Shown piece after piece: positions 1-10,321 of a DNA stretch of 64,000 nt (position 1 is the stretch's first letter; each line of letters opens with the position of its first letter). This DNA comes from Paraburkholderia fynbosensis. GTDB taxonomy: Bacteria; Pseudomonadota; Gammaproteobacteria; Burkholderiales; Burkholderiaceae. A program made the position numbers and the translations under genes. Location: positions 248,001 to 312,000 of the forward strand of contig NZ_CADIKI010000001.1 in the NCBI RefSeq assembly GCF_902859935.1, in the 5' to 3' direction. The notes under the pieces were generated by a model, which did no database searches, had not been told where the DNA came from, and was given only the letters and a program-made list of their open reading frames with translations.

Positions 1-62
1 GCTTGCGTGGGCAGAAGCGCGAAGGTGACGCAGGCGGCGGCGCAAACAACCGCATGCCACAT
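1..62 (-). CDS. 5' end of an unidentified exported protein (cut by window edge)
   Basis: An ATG on the minus strand at 60-62 opens a frame that runs off the left edge. It encodes about 20 residues beginning MWHAVVCAAACVTF, which resembles the hydrophobic core of a signal peptide. A G-rich stretch lies about ten bases upstream of the ATG and could be the ribosome binding site. It would be the next gene downstream of phaR on the same strand. The product cannot be named from so little sequence, and the frame could be fortuitous. Confidence 0.35.
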   Translation of the reverse strand, partial: MWHAVVCAAACVTFALLPTQ

Positions 63-119
63 GTAGCTGCAGCCCCCTTGAAGCCGTCACGTTGAAGCGA
101 CCCGCAACACCCCACGCTA

Positions 120-737
120 TTACTTCTTCTGCGGTTCCGGATCGGTTTGCGGCGTGCCCGGCGCGTTTCCGCCACTCCCGGCATTAACCGCGCCGCCCGG
201 CGTGAACGGGAAGGTGGCGAACATCGACTTCGCCTGGTTCTGCATCTGCTCCTGCATTTGCACGAACATGTTCTTCGATTGCTCGATATAGCTGGTCATC
301 ATGCCCTGCATCATCGGAGCCTGCATGTTCATGAACTGCGACCAGACTTCCGGATTCATCGCCTTGCCTTCGTACAGATTCTTCGACTGGTCGGCGAGCT
401 TCGCCTGAATGTCGATGAAGGCCTGGATGTTCTTTTCCAGATACGTGCCCATCATGCCCTGCATCGCATGGCCGTAGAAACGGATGATCTGCGACAGCAT
501 CGACGACGAGAACATAGGCAAGCCGCCGCTCTCCTCTTCGAGGATGATCTGCAACAGGATGGCGCGCGTCAGGTCCTCGTTGCTCTTCGCATCGATGACC
601 TTGAAATCCTCCTGATCGAGCACGAGCTGCTTGACATCCGTGAGCGTGATGTACGTGCTTGTCTCGGTATCGTAGAGCCGACGATTCGGATATTTCTTGA
701 TCAGTCGATCGGCTGTTTTCTTTGTAGTAGTGGTCAT
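120..737 (-). CDS. phaR: PhaR, polyhydroxyalkanoate synthesis regulator
   Basis: This 205-residue protein is a DNA-binding repressor of the PHA granule system. In relatives such as Cupriavidus, PhaR binds both PHB and the promoters of phaR and phasin genes. Residues 12-40 carry the typical PHB/PHA accumulation regulator domain (LIKKYPNRRLYDTETSTYI). Met- and Gln-rich helices follow (about 60-180), and the tail is a disordered Gly/Pro stretch. An open frame extends 21 codons upstream, but the ATG at 737 begins MTTTTKK just before the conserved domain, so it is the preferred start. It is the last gene of the phaC-phaA-phaB-phaR cluster, 133 bases after phaB. No phasin gene (phaP) lies in this window. 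Confidence 0.93.
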   Translation of the reverse strand: MTTTTKKTADRLIKKYPNRRLYDTETSTYITLTDVKQLVLDQEDFKVIDAKSNEDLTRAILLQIILEEESGGLPMFSSSMLSQIIRFYGHAMQGMMGTYLEKNIQAFIDIQAKLADQSKNLYEGKAMNPEVWSQFMNMQAPMMQGMMTSYIEQSKNMFVQMQEQMQNQAKSMFATFPFTPGGAVNAGSGGNAPGTPQTDPEPQKK

Positions 738-870
738 GTAACGCCTTTGAGCGCGAGTTGAGCGCGGAAACGGCGTCAGCCGGTTGCGCAATCGGGCCAT
801 TGCGCAACCGGGACGCCGCCGGAACCATCTGAGCCGGAGCGCACCGCCTTGCGAGCGGCGCGCCGGTGAC

Positions 871-1611
871 TCAGCCCATATGCAAACCGCCGTTCAGCGA
901 AAAATCAGCGCCCGTGGAGAAGCCCGACTCATCCGACGCGAGCCACGCGACGATCGAGCCGATTTCGTCCGGCTGACCCAGGCGGCGCACCGGAATCGTC
1001 GCCACGATCTTTTCCAGCACGTCCGGACGGATCGACTTGACCATGTCGGTGCCGATGTAGCCCGGCGACACGGTGTTGACCGTCACGCCCTTGGTGGCCA
1101 CTTCCTGCGCAAGCGACATCGTGAAGCCGTGAATACCGGCCTTCGCGGTCGAGTAGTTGGTCTGGCCGAACTGGCCTTTCTGGCCGTTCACCGACGAGAT
1201 GTTGATGACGCGGCCCCAGCCACGCTCGACCATGCCGTCGATCACCTGCTTCGTGACGTTGAAGAGGCTGGTCAGGTTGGTGTCGATCACCGCCGTCCAG
1301 TCTTCATGCGTCATCTTGCGGAACACGACGTCGCGCGTAATGCCGGCGTTGTTCACCAGCACATCGATCTCGCCGACTTCGGCCTTGACCTTCTCGAACG
1401 CGGCCTTGGTCGATTCCCAATCGCCGACATTGCCTTCGGACGCGATGAAATCGAAGCCCAGCGCTTTCTGCTCCTCGAGCCACTTCACGCGGCGCGGCGA
1501 ATTCGGGCCGCAGCCCGCGATCACCTTGAAGCCCTCTTTGTGCAGTCGCTGGCAAATGCTCGTGCCGATACCGCCCATCCCGCCCGTTACGTACGCAATT
1601 CGCTGTGTCAT
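871..1611 (-). CDS. phaB: Acetoacetyl-CoA reductase PhaB
   Basis: PhaB is the NADPH-dependent reductase that turns acetoacetyl-CoA into (R)-3-hydroxybutyryl-CoA, the monomer for PHB. The 246-residue length is that of the family. It is a classical short-chain dehydrogenase: TGGMGGIG at residues 9-16 binds the cofactor, NNAG sits at 87-90, and the catalytic residues are Ser140, Tyr153 and Lys157 (in YSTAK). The C-terminal SLNGGLHMG ending is typical of PhaB. It lies between phaA and phaR on the same strand, about 207 bases after phaA, so it is either in the pha transcript or has its own promoter in that gap. Confidence 0.96.
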   Translation of the reverse strand: MTQRIAYVTGGMGGIGTSICQRLHKEGFKVIAGCGPNSPRRVKWLEEQKALGFDFIASEGNVGDWESTKAAFEKVKAEVGEIDVLVNNAGITRDVVFRKMTHEDWTAVIDTNLTSLFNVTKQVIDGMVERGWGRVINISSVNGQKGQFGQTNYSTAKAGIHGFTMSLAQEVATKGVTVNTVSPGYIGTDMVKSIRPDVLEKIVATIPVRRLGQPDEIGSIVAWLASDESGFSTGADFSLNGGLHMG

Positions 1612-1818
1612 AAACTACACTCCGTTATCGTTTTTCGAGGCGCCGACCGGCAACCTCTTCCCTCGTCTGGTGCTTCATCTCCACTGCCGCCGGGCGACCG
1701 GCCGACGAGGCCACTGCTGATACCACGCGCCACCTGCTTCGCCGTGACGCGCGGCAACCTTGCCTGATGATGCCTGCCTGCCGGCCGGCGCCTCGCTGCG
1801 CCGGTCAGCGCGGCGTCC

Positions 1819-3000
1819 TCAGGCGCGCTCGAGCGCCAGCGCCACACCCATGCCGCCGCCGATACACAGCGACGCCAAACCCTTCTTCGCATCGCGCTTC
1901 TGCATTTCGTGCAGCAGCGTGACGAGAATCCGGCAGCCGGACGCGCCGATCGGATGGCCGATGGCGATCGCGCCGCCGTTCACGTTGATCTTCGAGGTGT
2001 CCCAGCCCATCTGCTGATTCACGGCGCACGCTTGGGCGGCGAATGCTTCGTTGATTTCCATCAGGTCCAGGTCGGCCGGCGTCCAGCCCGCGCGTTCCAG
2101 ACAACGGCGCGAAGCCGGCACCGGGCCCATGCCCATCACCTTCGGATCCAGACCGGAGGTCGCATAAGCCTTGATGCGCGCGAGCGGCGTGAGGCCGAGC
2201 GCCTCGGCCTTCTTCGCCGACATCACCAGCACCGCCGCCGCACCGTCGTTCAGACCGGACGCATTGGCCGCCGTGACCGAGCCTTCTTTGGAGAACGCCG
2301 GCTTCAGACTCCCCAGCGATTCCGCCGTCACGCCGTGACGCACGAATTCATCGGTAGCGAAACGCAGCGGCTCGCCCTTGCGTTGCGGGATCTCGACCGG
2401 CACGATTTCGTCGTTGAAACGGCCCGACTTCTGCGCGGCTTCCGCCTTATTCTGCGAAAGCGCCGCGAACGCGTCCTGCTGTTCGCGCGTGATGCCGTAT
2501 TCCTTCGCGACGTTTTCCGCCGTCACGCCCATGTGGTACTGGTTGTACACGTCCCACAGGCCGTCGACGATCATCGAGTCGATCAGCTTCGCGTCGCCCA
2601 TGCGGAAGCCGTCGCGCGAACCCGGCAGCACGTGCGGCGCAGCGCTCATGTTTTCCTGACCACCCGCGACGACGATGTCCGCGTCGCCCGCGATGATGGC
2701 GTTGGCCGCGAGCATGACCGACTTCAGACCCGAGCCGCATACGACGTTGATCGTCATGGCCGGCACCGCCGTGGGCAGCCCCGCCTTGATCAGCGCCTGA
2801 CGTGCCGGGTTCTGGCCTGAACCGGCCGTCAACACCTGCCCCAGAATCACTTCGCTCACCTGCTCGGGCTTCATACCGGCGCGTTCGAGCACGGCGCGGA
2901 TCACCACTGCGCCGAGGTCGGGCGCGGCGATCTTCGCCAGCGATCCACCGAATTTGCCTACTGCCGTACGGGCGGCCGATACGATCACAACATCAGTCAT
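1819..3000 (-). CDS. phaA: Acetyl-CoA acetyltransferase (beta-ketothiolase) PhaA
   Basis: PhaA condenses two acetyl-CoA molecules to acetoacetyl-CoA, the first step of PHB synthesis. The protein has 393 residues, as expected. The acyl-accepting cysteine is Cys88 in NVVCGSGLK. The C-terminal thiolase motifs [14 protein letters not shown] and CIGGGMG hold the second set of catalytic residues. Two ATGs are possible. The one at 3000 lies eight bases from a GGAGG sequence and is preferred over the ATG at 3006, which is only two bases from it. It sits 133 bases downstream of phaC. Confidence 0.95.
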   Translation of the reverse strand: MTDVVIVSAARTAVGKFGGSLAKIAAPDLGAVVIRAVLERAGMKPEQVSEVILGQVLTAGSGQNPARQALIKAGLPTAVPAMTINVVCGSGLKSVMLAANAIIAGDADIVVAGGQENMSAAPHVLPGSRDGFRMGDAKLIDSMIVDGLWDVYNQYHMGVTAENVAKEYGITREQQDAFAALSQNKAEAAQKSGRFNDEIVPVEIPQRKGEPLRFATDEFVRHGVTAESLGSLKPAFSKEGSVTAANASGLNDGAAAVLVMSAKKAEALGLTPLARIKAYATSGLDPKVMGMGPVPASRRCLERAGWTPADLDLMEINEAFAAQACAVNQQMGWDTSKINVNGGAIAIGHPIGASGCRILVTLLHEMQKRDAKKGLASLCIGGGMGVALALERA

Positions 3001-3133
3001 TTCCATATCCTCCGGGCACGCCGGCCAACTGCGCCGCAGCCCGTCAAGTTAAAAATTCGTTGCTCTTAAGGCCCTGCTCAATCGGACGCTCATTCACACC
3101 GCCAAACACCGCACCGTGATGCGCGTTTTAACT

Positions 3134-5050
3134 TTACTCCCGTTGCCGCACGTAACGTCCGGGCGCGGGTTCGATGACCGGAAATTCGGCCGAGCCGGCC
3201 GTGGCACGCGGCTTGACCTTCTTGCCGCCGTACTGATCGAGCCAGGTGGTCCATTCGGGCCACCAGCTGCCCGGCACTTCCGACGCGGCGTCGAGCCATT
3301 CGTCGGCGCTCTGCGGCAACGTTTTGGCGTCGCCTTCGAGGGTCCAGTAACTGCGCTTTTTCTTCGCGGGCGGATTGATCACGCCGGCGATGTGCCCCGA
3401 CGCGCCGAGCACGAATTTCAGCGGGCCGGTGAGTAGCGGCACCGATGCGTACGCGGTTTGCCACGGCACGATATGGTCTTCGCGTGACCCATAGATGAAG
3501 GTGGGCACGTCGATCTTCGACAGGTCGATCGGCTCGCCGCAGGTGGTCAGCGCACCCGGCTCACGCAGCCGGTTCTCGAGGTACGTGTTGCGCAGATACC
3601 AGACGTACATCGGGCCCGGCAGGCTGGTCGAATCGCTGTTCCAGTACAGCAGATCGAACGGCACCGGCGTGCGTCCCTTCAGGTAATTGTCGACGACATA
3701 ATTCCACACCAGATCGTTCGGCCGCAGGAACGAGAACGTGTTGGCGAACTCGATGCCGCGCATCAAGCCCGGCGCACCGTTCTTGCCGCCGATGGTCTGC
3801 TCGCGCATCTGCACGTGCGCCTCGTCGACGAACACGTCGAGCACGCCCGTGTCGGAAAAGTCGAGCATCGCGGTGAGCAGCGTCATCGACGCGGCCGGGC
3901 GTTCGCCGCGCGCCGCGGCGACCGCGAGCGCGGTGGCGAGCATCGTGCCGCCGACGCAGAAGCCGAGCGTGTTGATCTGCTCGCGGCCGCTGATCTTGCT
4001 GACTGTCTCGATGGCGGTGAGCACGCCCTCGCCGATGTAATCGTCCCAGGTTTTATGCGCGATCGATTGATCCGCATTGCGCCATGAAATCAGAAACACC
4101 TGGTGTCCCGAATCGAGACCGTGCGCGACCAGCGAGTTCTCCGGCTGCAGATCGAGAATGTAGAACTTGTTGATGCACGGCGGCACGATCAGCAGCGGAC
4201 GCTCGCGCACGGTAGCCGTACGCGGCTTGTACTGGATCAACTGCAGCAAGTCGTTCTCGAACACCACCGAGCCTTCGGTGTTCGCGAGATTCTCGCCGAC
4301 CACGAAACGCGATTCGTCGGTCTGTGAAATCTTGCCGCGCCGCATGTCGGCGAGCAGGTTCATCACGCCCTGGCGCAGGCTGTCGCCCTTGCTGTCGAGC
4401 AAGGTTTTTTGCGCCTCGGGATTCAACGCGAAGAAGTTGCTCGGCGAGGCCGCCGCGGTCCACTGCTGGACCGCGAAACGGATGCGCTCGCGCACCTTCG
4501 GTTCGATGTCGAGCGCGTCGACCATTTCCTGCAGATAGCGCGCGTTCAGCAGATACCAGGCGGCGGTGAATGCGTACGCGGGCGTCGCGCTCCATGCTTC
4601 GGCGCTGAAGCGGCGGTCCTTGAGCTCGGGCGCTTTGGCCGCCGACGAAGCGGCCTGCTGGATCAACTGCATCGCCTCGCGCGAATACTCGGCTTGCAGT
4701 TTCTGCAGACGTTCGGTCGGAATCGCGGCGCTCGGGATATTCAGCCCGGCGAACGACGGCGTGGACGGCATTGCGCCCGCGGCCAGTTTGCTGAAATCGG
4801 GCATGCCGGGAAACGACGGAATCTGGGGGAAGCCCATTTGCGCGGCGCCGGTCACCTGCGGCATCTGGGGCACGGAGAACGGCAGGCCGCCCGCGCCGGG
4901 TGGCGTACCGAGCGAACGCCACGCGTTCATCCACGTGTCGAATAATTGCTGCATGCCGGCGGCGGGCGCTGCGCCGCTCGTACCGGCCTGCTGCGTCTGC
5001 TCCGTCGAGGAGTCCGTGCTGGGGGAAGCTGAGGAATGAGAAGCTGCCAT
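3134..5050 (-). CDS. phaC: Class I polyhydroxyalkanoate synthase PhaC
   Basis: PhaC polymerises (R)-3-hydroxyacyl-CoA on the surface of PHA granules. The start at 5050 (MAASHSS) gives 638 residues, slightly longer than the Cupriavidus enzyme (589) because of a Ser/Ala/Pro-rich N-terminal region of about 110 residues. The alpha/beta hydrolase core has the lipase-like box GFCVGGT with the nucleophilic cysteine. The catalytic Asp is in GSREDHIVPW and the His in GASGHIAGVINPP. The frame is open to 5188, but those upstream codons overlap the promoter at 5169-5198, so the later start is preferred. It is the first gene of the pha cluster. Absence of a phaE or phaR(Bacillus)-type subunit gene supports class I. 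Confidence 0.95.
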   Translation of the reverse strand: MAASHSSASPSTDSSTEQTQQAGTSGAAPAAGMQQLFDTWMNAWRSLGTPPGAGGLPFSVPQMPQVTGAAQMGFPQIPSFPGMPDFSKLAAGAMPSTPSFAGLNIPSAAIPTERLQKLQAEYSREAMQLIQQAASSAAKAPELKDRRFSAEAWSATPAYAFTAAWYLLNARYLQEMVDALDIEPKVRERIRFAVQQWTAAASPSNFFALNPEAQKTLLDSKGDSLRQGVMNLLADMRRGKISQTDESRFVVGENLANTEGSVVFENDLLQLIQYKPRTATVRERPLLIVPPCINKFYILDLQPENSLVAHGLDSGHQVFLISWRNADQSIAHKTWDDYIGEGVLTAIETVSKISGREQINTLGFCVGGTMLATALAVAAARGERPAASMTLLTAMLDFSDTGVLDVFVDEAHVQMREQTIGGKNGAPGLMRGIEFANTFSFLRPNDLVWNYVVDNYLKGRTPVPFDLLYWNSDSTSLPGPMYVWYLRNTYLENRLREPGALTTCGEPIDLSKIDVPTFIYGSREDHIVPWQTAYASVPLLTGPLKFVLGASGHIAGVINPPAKKKRSYWTLEGDAKTLPQSADEWLDAASEVPGSWWPEWTTWLDQYGGKKVKPRATAGSAEFPVIEPAPGRYVRQRE

Positions 5051-5168
5051 ACCTGCTTTTGACCGGTAAGTCCTTGCGGACGGGTTGAGAGGCAGGTTCG
5101 TGCGCACGTGAGCGATTGCTCGCGACCTCGTCACGCCCTGTCCCATGTACGAGGAGCTCGTGAGGAAC

Positions 5169-5198
5169 ATTCTTGCTCCCCATCGCAAGGCATGTCAA
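5169..5198 (-). promoter_or_regulatory. Putative sigma70 promoter of the phaCAB-R cluster
   Basis: Read on the minus strand, a perfect TTGACA (5193-5198) is followed after 18 bases by AAGAAT (5169-5174). The layout resembles the published phaC promoter of Cupriavidus necator (TTGACA, 18 bases, AACAAT, from memory). The leader to the phaC start would be about 110 bases. The remaining sequence up to pgeF (5199-5578) shows no convincing gene. Confidence 0.6.
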
Positions 5199-5578
5199 TG
5201 CTTGTTCCCGATTTTGCCGCAGTGCGATAGTTTTTTAATTATCGTTTTCCCTGTGTAGCAGATCGCGCTTTTTGAAGTCTGGTGATTGGAGAGGGCCGCG
5301 AACGAAAAAAGCTCCCAAATTGCACGGGCTTATGTGCATTTATCCGTTCGCAGGCAGACACTTTATGCGACAGATCTACGCCACCCGCGCGAATTCCGGC
5401 AGCGCAGCAAAAATGCGCCGCGCGGCTCGGCACAAACCCGCATACGCGAGTCCGCGAAACGCGTGGCCCAGCCCACGGGCGCTCGCCAATGCAGCTCACC
5501 CGCATGACGACGGATCGGTGTACGAAGCGTCTCCATGCGGGCGTGGATTTGTCTGAATCGCGAGCGGCGCAAGCCGCA

Positions 5579-6442
5579 TTAGTCCGCGAGGGTCTGCGCC
5601 TCGTCGTCCAGCCAGATCAGCGCGGCCATACGGCCGGTCTCCCGATCGCGGCGATACGAATAGAAGCGCTCACGTTCGGTCACCGTGCAGAGATCGCCAC
5701 CGACGACGCGCGTCACGCCCAGCGTCTGCAGACGCAAGCGCGCCAGCACCGGGAGATTCGCGAGATATTTGCCCGGATTGCGCGGGTGCTCGACGAATGC
5801 GTTCGCCGTGGCGTCGCGCTGTGCGCCGTCGACACCGTTCATGAAGGCGTCACGCACGTCGGGGCCGACTTCGAACGCGCCGGGACCGATCGACGGCCCG
5901 AGATACGCATGCAGTGCGTGCGTTTCGACACCGGCGAGTTGCGCGACACGCTGCGCGGTCTGCTCGACAATACCCGCCGCGAGCCCGCGCCAACCCGCAT
6001 GCGCCGCACCGACCGCGCGGCCCGCTGCGTCGCACATCAGCACCGGCATGCAGTCGGCCACCATCACCACGCACACGGTGCCGGGGCGATCGGTGACGCT
6101 CGCATCGGCGCGCGTCGGCGTGCCGTCCGCCCGCGCCTGGGCGAGCACATCTTCAGCTCGCACGATGCTAGCGCCGTGAATCTGTTCGAGCCAAGCGGCC
6201 TCGCTCACGCCCGCGAGATCGAGCAGCCGCTTGCGGTTCAGCGCGACCGCGGCCGGATCGTCACCGGCTTTCGTGCCGAGATTGAGGCCGCCGGGCTGGT
6301 CTGCGCCATTGCGCCAGCGGCCGAACGGCGGCTGACTCACCCCGCCGTCGCGCGTCGTGACGAGCGCGCGCACGCGCGGCGACACGTTCCATGCCGGTTG
6401 CACGGCATCGGCAAAGCTCAGCTCCGGCAGATTCGGGCTCAT
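5579..6442 (-). CDS. pgeF: PgeF/YfiH family protein (laccase-domain, peptidoglycan editing factor)
   Basis: This 287-residue protein belongs to the DUF152/laccase-domain family. E. coli YfiH was proposed to remove misincorporated residues from UDP-MurNAc peptides, and other members act on purine nucleosides. The metal-binding and active-site motifs are visible: QIHGASIV (His), [11 protein letters not shown] (Cys) and [12 protein letters not shown] (His). The ATG overlaps the rluD stop codon by four bases, so the two genes are translationally coupled, which is the common arrangement in proteobacteria. The downstream 380-base region up to the phaC promoter holds no recognised gene. Confidence 0.9.
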   Translation of the reverse strand: MSPNLPELSFADAVQPAWNVSPRVRALVTTRDGGVSQPPFGRWRNGADQPGGLNLGTKAGDDPAAVALNRKRLLDLAGVSEAAWLEQIHGASIVRAEDVLAQARADGTPTRADASVTDRPGTVCVVMVADCMPVLMCDAAGRAVGAAHAGWRGLAAGIVEQTAQRVAQLAGVETHALHAYLGPSIGPGAFEVGPDVRDAFMNGVDGAQRDATANAFVEHPRNPGKYLANLPVLARLRLQTLGVTRVVGGDLCTVTERERFYSYRRDRETGRMAALIWLDDEAQTLAD

Positions 6443-7707
6443 GCGTGATCGTCCTTGTCGTGATCGTCTGCGTCTTCGGCGTCGTCGTGATCGAGGGCGG
6501 CGTCTTCGTCATCATCCAGCGATGCGTCGTAGTCGTCCTCCTCATAGTACGTCTCGTCGAACTCGCCCGCGTCGTCGCGCCCCAGCCCGAGCGCCGCCGA
6601 CAGCGCCTCCATGTCTTCCGGAACGTCGGCGCGCCATTGCATCGTGCGGCCGGTTTGCGGATGAATCAGCCCGAGCCGCCAGGCATGCAGCGCCTGGCGC
6701 GCGAAGCCGTCGGGTAGCGGCGTGACCGAGCGCTTGCCGCGCGCGCGTCCGTACACCGGATCGCCGAGCAGCGGATGGCCGATGTGCGCGCAATGCACGC
6801 GAATCTGATGGGTGCGCCCGGTTTCGAGGTCGCAGTGAATCGCGGTGACCGGCTGACGCTGCCAGATCGCCGAATCGACCCGGCGGAAATGCGTGCGTGC
6901 GGGCTTGCCCGACGCGCTCGTCACCACCGCCATGCGCGTGCGTTCGCGCGGATCGCGGCCGATCGGCGCGTCGATCGTGCCCTCTTCCGGCATGTTGCCC
7001 CACACCAGCGCGAGATAGCGGCGCTTCACCGTGCGCGCCTGCAACTGGCGCACGAGGTCGGTCTGCGCTTCGAGCGTGCGCGCCACCACCATCAGGCCGG
7101 AGGTCTCCTTGTCGAGCCGGTGCACGATGCCCGCGCGCGGCAGGCCAGCGGCGGCGTCGCCGTAGCGGTACAGCAGACCGTTCAGCATGGTGCCGCTCCA
7201 GTTGCCCGCCGCCGGATGCACGACCATGCCGGCCGGCTTGTTGATCACCACCAGCGTGTCGTCTTCGTAGACGATGTCGAGCGGCACCGGCTCGGGCGTG
7301 AAGGCCAGCTGCTCGGGCAGCAGATCGGGCACGAGCTCGATGGTCGCGCCGAGCGGCACCGGCTGACGGATCTTCGCCGGCTTGCCGTCGATGCGCACGC
7401 GCTCCCCTTCGATCCAGCTTTGCAACCGGTTGCGCGAGAATTCGGGAAACACCCGCGCAAGCACCTTGTCGAGGCGCTCGCCGGCCAGTTCGTCGGGCAC
7501 GACGACGCTGCGCGGGCTCTCGTCGGCGACGCGGCTCGCTACGGTCGGCACCATGGCCGGCGCGCCCGCTGCCGCGAGCGCGTCGCTGCCGAGATCGTCG
7601 TCGAGGGAATCGACGCCCAACGCGTCGGAGGGGTCAGCGCTTACGCTATAATCTTTGTTGCTATTCCCGGCGCCGGTTGCGGCGCCTGGAGTATTTGAGC
7701 GGGTCAT
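6439..7707 (-). CDS. rluD: 23S rRNA pseudouridine(1911/1915/1917) synthase RluD
   Basis: RluD isomerises uridines in helix 69 of 23S rRNA. The 422-residue protein has an N-terminal extension of about 65 residues, an S4 RNA-binding domain ([17 protein letters not shown]) and the catalytic domain with the signature [16 protein letters not shown], in which the Asp is the nucleophile. It ends in an unusual tail of about 40 residues that is almost all Asp, Glu and His. E. coli RluD has 326 residues, so both ends are extended. The gene is divergent from bamD with 38 bases between start codons and overlaps pgeF by four bases. Confidence 0.93.
   Translation of the reverse strand: MTRSNTPGAATGAGNSNKDYSVSADPSDALGVDSLDDDLGSDALAAAGAPAMVPTVASRVADESPRSVVVPDELAGERLDKVLARVFPEFSRNRLQSWIEGERVRIDGKPAKIRQPVPLGATIELVPDLLPEQLAFTPEPVPLDIVYEDDTLVVINKPAGMVVHPAAGNWSGTMLNGLLYRYGDAAAGLPRAGIVHRLDKETSGLMVVARTLEAQTDLVRQLQARTVKRRYLALVWGNMPEEGTIDAPIGRDPRERTRMAVVTSASGKPARTHFRRVDSAIWQRQPVTAIHCDLETGRTHQIRVHCAHIGHPLLGDPVYGRARGKRSVTPLPDGFARQALHAWRLGLIHPQTGRTMQWRADVPEDMEALSAALGLGRDDAGEFDETYYEEDDYDASLDDDEDAALDHDDAEDADDHDKDDHA
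7624..7652 (+). promoter_or_regulatory. Putative promoter of bamD inside the rluD 5' end
   Basis: A perfect TATAAT lies at 7647-7652 in an otherwise GC-rich coding stretch at the beginning of rluD, on the opposite strand to it. The matching -35 region (7624-7629) is poor. Transcription from here would give a leader of roughly 85 bases before the bamD ATG. The assignment rests on the -10 element and its position. Confidence 0.4.
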
Positions 7708-7745
7708 TGAGTCTGGGTCACCTGGACGTAAAGCTAGACTGGAAA

Positions 7746-8606
7746 ATGCGAGCCTTGAACACCATCACTGAAGCGGCGATCAATTTGGCGGCCATCAAGA
7801 AGGCGGCCCGGAAAGTGGCCGGATACATTGCGTGTGCCGCAGCCGTCGTCGCCGTTGCGGCTTGCCACGGCCTGCCGGAGAAGACCGACGAAACGGCAAC
7901 GTGGAACAACAACAAATTATATACGGAGGCGAACGACGCCTTGTCCGGTGGTGATTTCGGCAAGTGCGCGAAATACTTCGAAATGCTCGAAGGCCGTGAC
8001 CCGTTCGGCCATTTCGCCCAGCAGGCGCAGATCAACGTCGCGTACTGCAACTGGAAAGACAACGAAAACGCCGCCGCCGACACGGCGATCGACCGCTTCA
8101 TCCAGCTGCACCCGGATCATCCGGACATCGCTTACGCGTATTACCTGAAGGGCATGATCCACTTCAACGACGACCTCGGTCTGTTCGGCCGCTTCTCCGG
8201 CCAGGACATGAGCGAGCGCGATCCGAAGTCGCTGCGCGAGTCGTACGACGCGTTCAAGGTGGTGGTCGACCGGTTCCCGAACAGCAAGTATGCGCCGGAT
8301 GCCGCGCAACGCATGCGCTACATCGTGAATGCGTTGGCCTCGCACGAGGTTCACGCGGCGGATTACTACTATCGCCGTGGCGCGTATGTCGCAGCGATCA
8401 ACCGCGCGCAACTGGCGCTGCGGGAGTACAAGAACGCACCGGCTATCGAAGATGCGCTGCACATCATGATGCTGTCGTATCAGAAACTGAATCAGCCGCA
8501 ACTGGCCGACGATACCAAACGTGTGCTGGCCGGCACCTTCCCCGACAGCCCGTACATCACGGGCCACGCACGGCCGGGTACGCAGAAGTCGTGGTGGCAG
8601 TTCTAA
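7746..8606 (+). CDS. bamD: Outer membrane protein assembly factor BamD (ComL)
   Basis: BamD is the essential lipoprotein of the BAM complex that inserts beta-barrel proteins in the outer membrane. The ATG at 7746 gives 286 residues. A basic N-terminus is followed by a hydrophobic stretch ending in the lipobox VAAC at about residues 36-39, so the mature protein is lipid-anchored. The rest is helical TPR-like sequence with typical BamD motifs such as LYTEANDAL and [18 protein letters not shown]. An in-frame extension to 7677 overlaps rluD and is unlikely. An intrinsic terminator follows at 8639-8670. Confidence 0.93.
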   Translation: MRALNTITEAAINLAAIKKAARKVAGYIACAAAVVAVAACHGLPEKTDETATWNNNKLYTEANDALSGGDFGKCAKYFEMLEGRDPFGHFAQQAQINVAYCNWKDNENAAADTAIDRFIQLHPDHPDIAYAYYLKGMIHFNDDLGLFGRFSGQDMSERDPKSLRESYDAFKVVVDRFPNSKYAPDAAQRMRYIVNALASHEVHAADYYYRRGAYVAAINRAQLALREYKNAPAIEDALHIMMLSYQKLNQPQLADDTKRVLAGTFPDSPYITGHARPGTQKSWWQF

Positions 8607-8638
8607 CGCGCGCCACGCACTGAACCCCAGCTGGAAAT

Positions 8639-8670
8639 AAAAACGCCACGACTCCGGTCGTGGCGTTTTT
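8639..8670. terminator. Bidirectional intrinsic terminator between bamD and rlmD
   Basis: The stem ACGCCACGAC/GTCGTGGCGT with a four-base TCCG loop is flanked by A-rich sequence on the left and a run of five T on the right. It can therefore stop transcription of both convergent genes. Confidence 0.85.
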
Positions 8671-8737
8671 ACTTGTGCGAGCCGCCTGCCTCGTTTCCGA
8701 ACAGGCGGCCGATAACGGCCGTGACCGTAAGCGGCGC

Positions 8738-10162
8738 TCACTCCCGCTCGAACAACGCGATCGATTCCACGTGCGACGTGTGCGGGAACATATTCACTAC
8801 GCCCGCGCCGACCAGCCGATAACCGGCCTCATGCACGAGCAGGCCCGAATCGCGCGCCAGCGTCGCCGGCGCGCACGACACGTAGACGATGCGTTTCGGC
8901 AGTGGCCCGTTGCCGCTCTGCGCGATTTCCACCAGCGCCTTGGCGACGGCGAGCGCGCCTTCACGCGGCGGGTCGATAAGGAATTTGTCGAAATGACCAA
9001 GCGCGCGCAGGTCGTCGGCGGTGACTTCGAACAGATTGCGGCACGCGAACGACGTATGCCCCGCCACACCATTGAGCTCAGCGTTGGCGAGCGCCCGCGT
9101 GGTCAATACTTCGCTGCCCTCGATGCCCACCACTTCCTTCGCGACACGCGCAAGCGGCAGCGTGAAGTTGCCGATCCCGCAGAACAGGTCGAGCACGCGA
9201 TCGCTGCGCGCCGGCGCCAACAGACGCAAGGCCCGGCTGACCAGCACGCGGTTGATCGCGTGATTCACCTGGGTGAAGTCGGTCGGCTTGAATGGCATGC
9301 GGATGTCGTATTCCGGCAGCGTGTAGTCGAGTTGCACGTCGAGCGGATAGAGCGGCGTGACCGTGTCCGGGCCGCCCGGCTGGAGCCAGAACTGGACCTT
9401 GTGCTCGTCGGCGAAATCGCGCAGCACCTGTTCGTCGGCGGCGGTGATCGGTTCGAGGTTGCGCACCACCAGCGCCGTGACCGACGAGCCCACCGCCAGT
9501 TCGAGTTGCGGCATGCGGTCATAGATCGACAGCTTGCGAACCATGAAACGCAGCGGCATCAGCATCGCCGAGACATGCGGCGGCAGCACTTCGCAGGTCT
9601 TCATGTCGGCGATGTAGCTGCTCTTCTTCTCGTGGAAGCCGATGCGCATCCCGCCCTTCTCCGGCAGAAAACGCACGGCGAGGCGCGCGCGATAGCGATA
9701 CCCCCAGGCCGGCCCGTGAATCGGCCGGAACACCGTTTCGGGGCGCAGCTTGGCCAGATGCTGCAGGTTATCTTCGAGCACGCGCTGCTTGACCGCGACC
9801 TGCGCGCGGATATCCAGATGCTGCATCGAGCAGCCGCCGCAGACATCGAAGTAGGTGCACTTCGGCTTGGTGCGGATCACGCTCTCGCGGAACACCTGAA
9901 CGACCTCGGCTTGCTCGAATTTCGGCTTGCTGCGATGCGTCGAGTAGCTGACGCGTTCGCCGGGCAAAGCGCCTTCGACGAAAATCACCTTGCCGGGCGT
10001 GCCGTCTTCGCTCTCGGTGCGGCCGACGCCGCGCGCCTCCATATCGAGCGAAACGATTTCGATGACCGGTTCATTGCCGGTGATGACGGGCGCTGGCGCC
10101 GGCGCCTTCTGGTATTTCGAGGCGCGCTTCGGCGAGCGACGATGGGGAGCAGTTCGGGACAC
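8738..10162 (-). CDS. rlmD: 23S rRNA (uracil1939-C5)-methyltransferase RlmD
   Basis: RlmD uses SAM to methylate U1939 of 23S rRNA. The protein has a basic N-terminus, a TRAM domain (about residues 30-90), a [4Fe-4S] cysteine set ([10 protein letters not shown], with a further Cys in the [14 protein letters not shown] region) and a C-terminal methyltransferase domain. The SAM motif is [15 protein letters not shown], the catalytic Cys sits in [13 protein letters not shown], and DPPREGA is also present. The start is chosen at a GTG (10162, VSRTAPHR) that has AGGAAG six bases upstream, giving 474 residues. The ATG at 10237 would add 25 residues and has no clear ribosome binding site. It converges on bamD. 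Confidence 0.9.
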   Translation of the reverse strand: MSRTAPHRRSPKRASKYQKAPAPAPVITGNEPVIEIVSLDMEARGVGRTESEDGTPGKVIFVEGALPGERVSYSTHRSKPKFEQAEVVQVFRESVIRTKPKCTYFDVCGGCSMQHLDIRAQVAVKQRVLEDNLQHLAKLRPETVFRPIHGPAWGYRYRARLAVRFLPEKGGMRIGFHEKKSSYIADMKTCEVLPPHVSAMLMPLRFMVRKLSIYDRMPQLELAVGSSVTALVVRNLEPITAADEQVLRDFADEHKVQFWLQPGGPDTVTPLYPLDVQLDYTLPEYDIRMPFKPTDFTQVNHAINRVLVSRALRLLAPARSDRVLDLFCGIGNFTLPLARVAKEVVGIEGSEVLTTRALANAELNGVAGHTSFACRNLFEVTADDLRALGHFDKFLIDPPREGALAVAKALVEIAQSGNGPLPKRIVYVSCAPATLARDSGLLVHEAGYRLVGAGVVNMFPHTSHVESIALFERE

Positions 10163-10321
10163 CTGCGACTTCCTGACAGACTTGGGGAAAGGCGAGATTG
10201 TAGACGAAGCGCTGCCGTAGCCGGCCACGCTCGCCATTCACCTTTGGATCGTCAACCGCGGCGGCGGCCGGCGAACCGGCGCGGCCGCGTCGGCCGGTCC
10301 TGGCTGCCGGGCAGTGCGACA

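Noticed and set aside
5239..5505. A small minus-strand frame of 88 codons upstream of phaC
   Set aside because: No ribosome binding site and no family resemblance; it lies in the leader side of the phaC promoter region.
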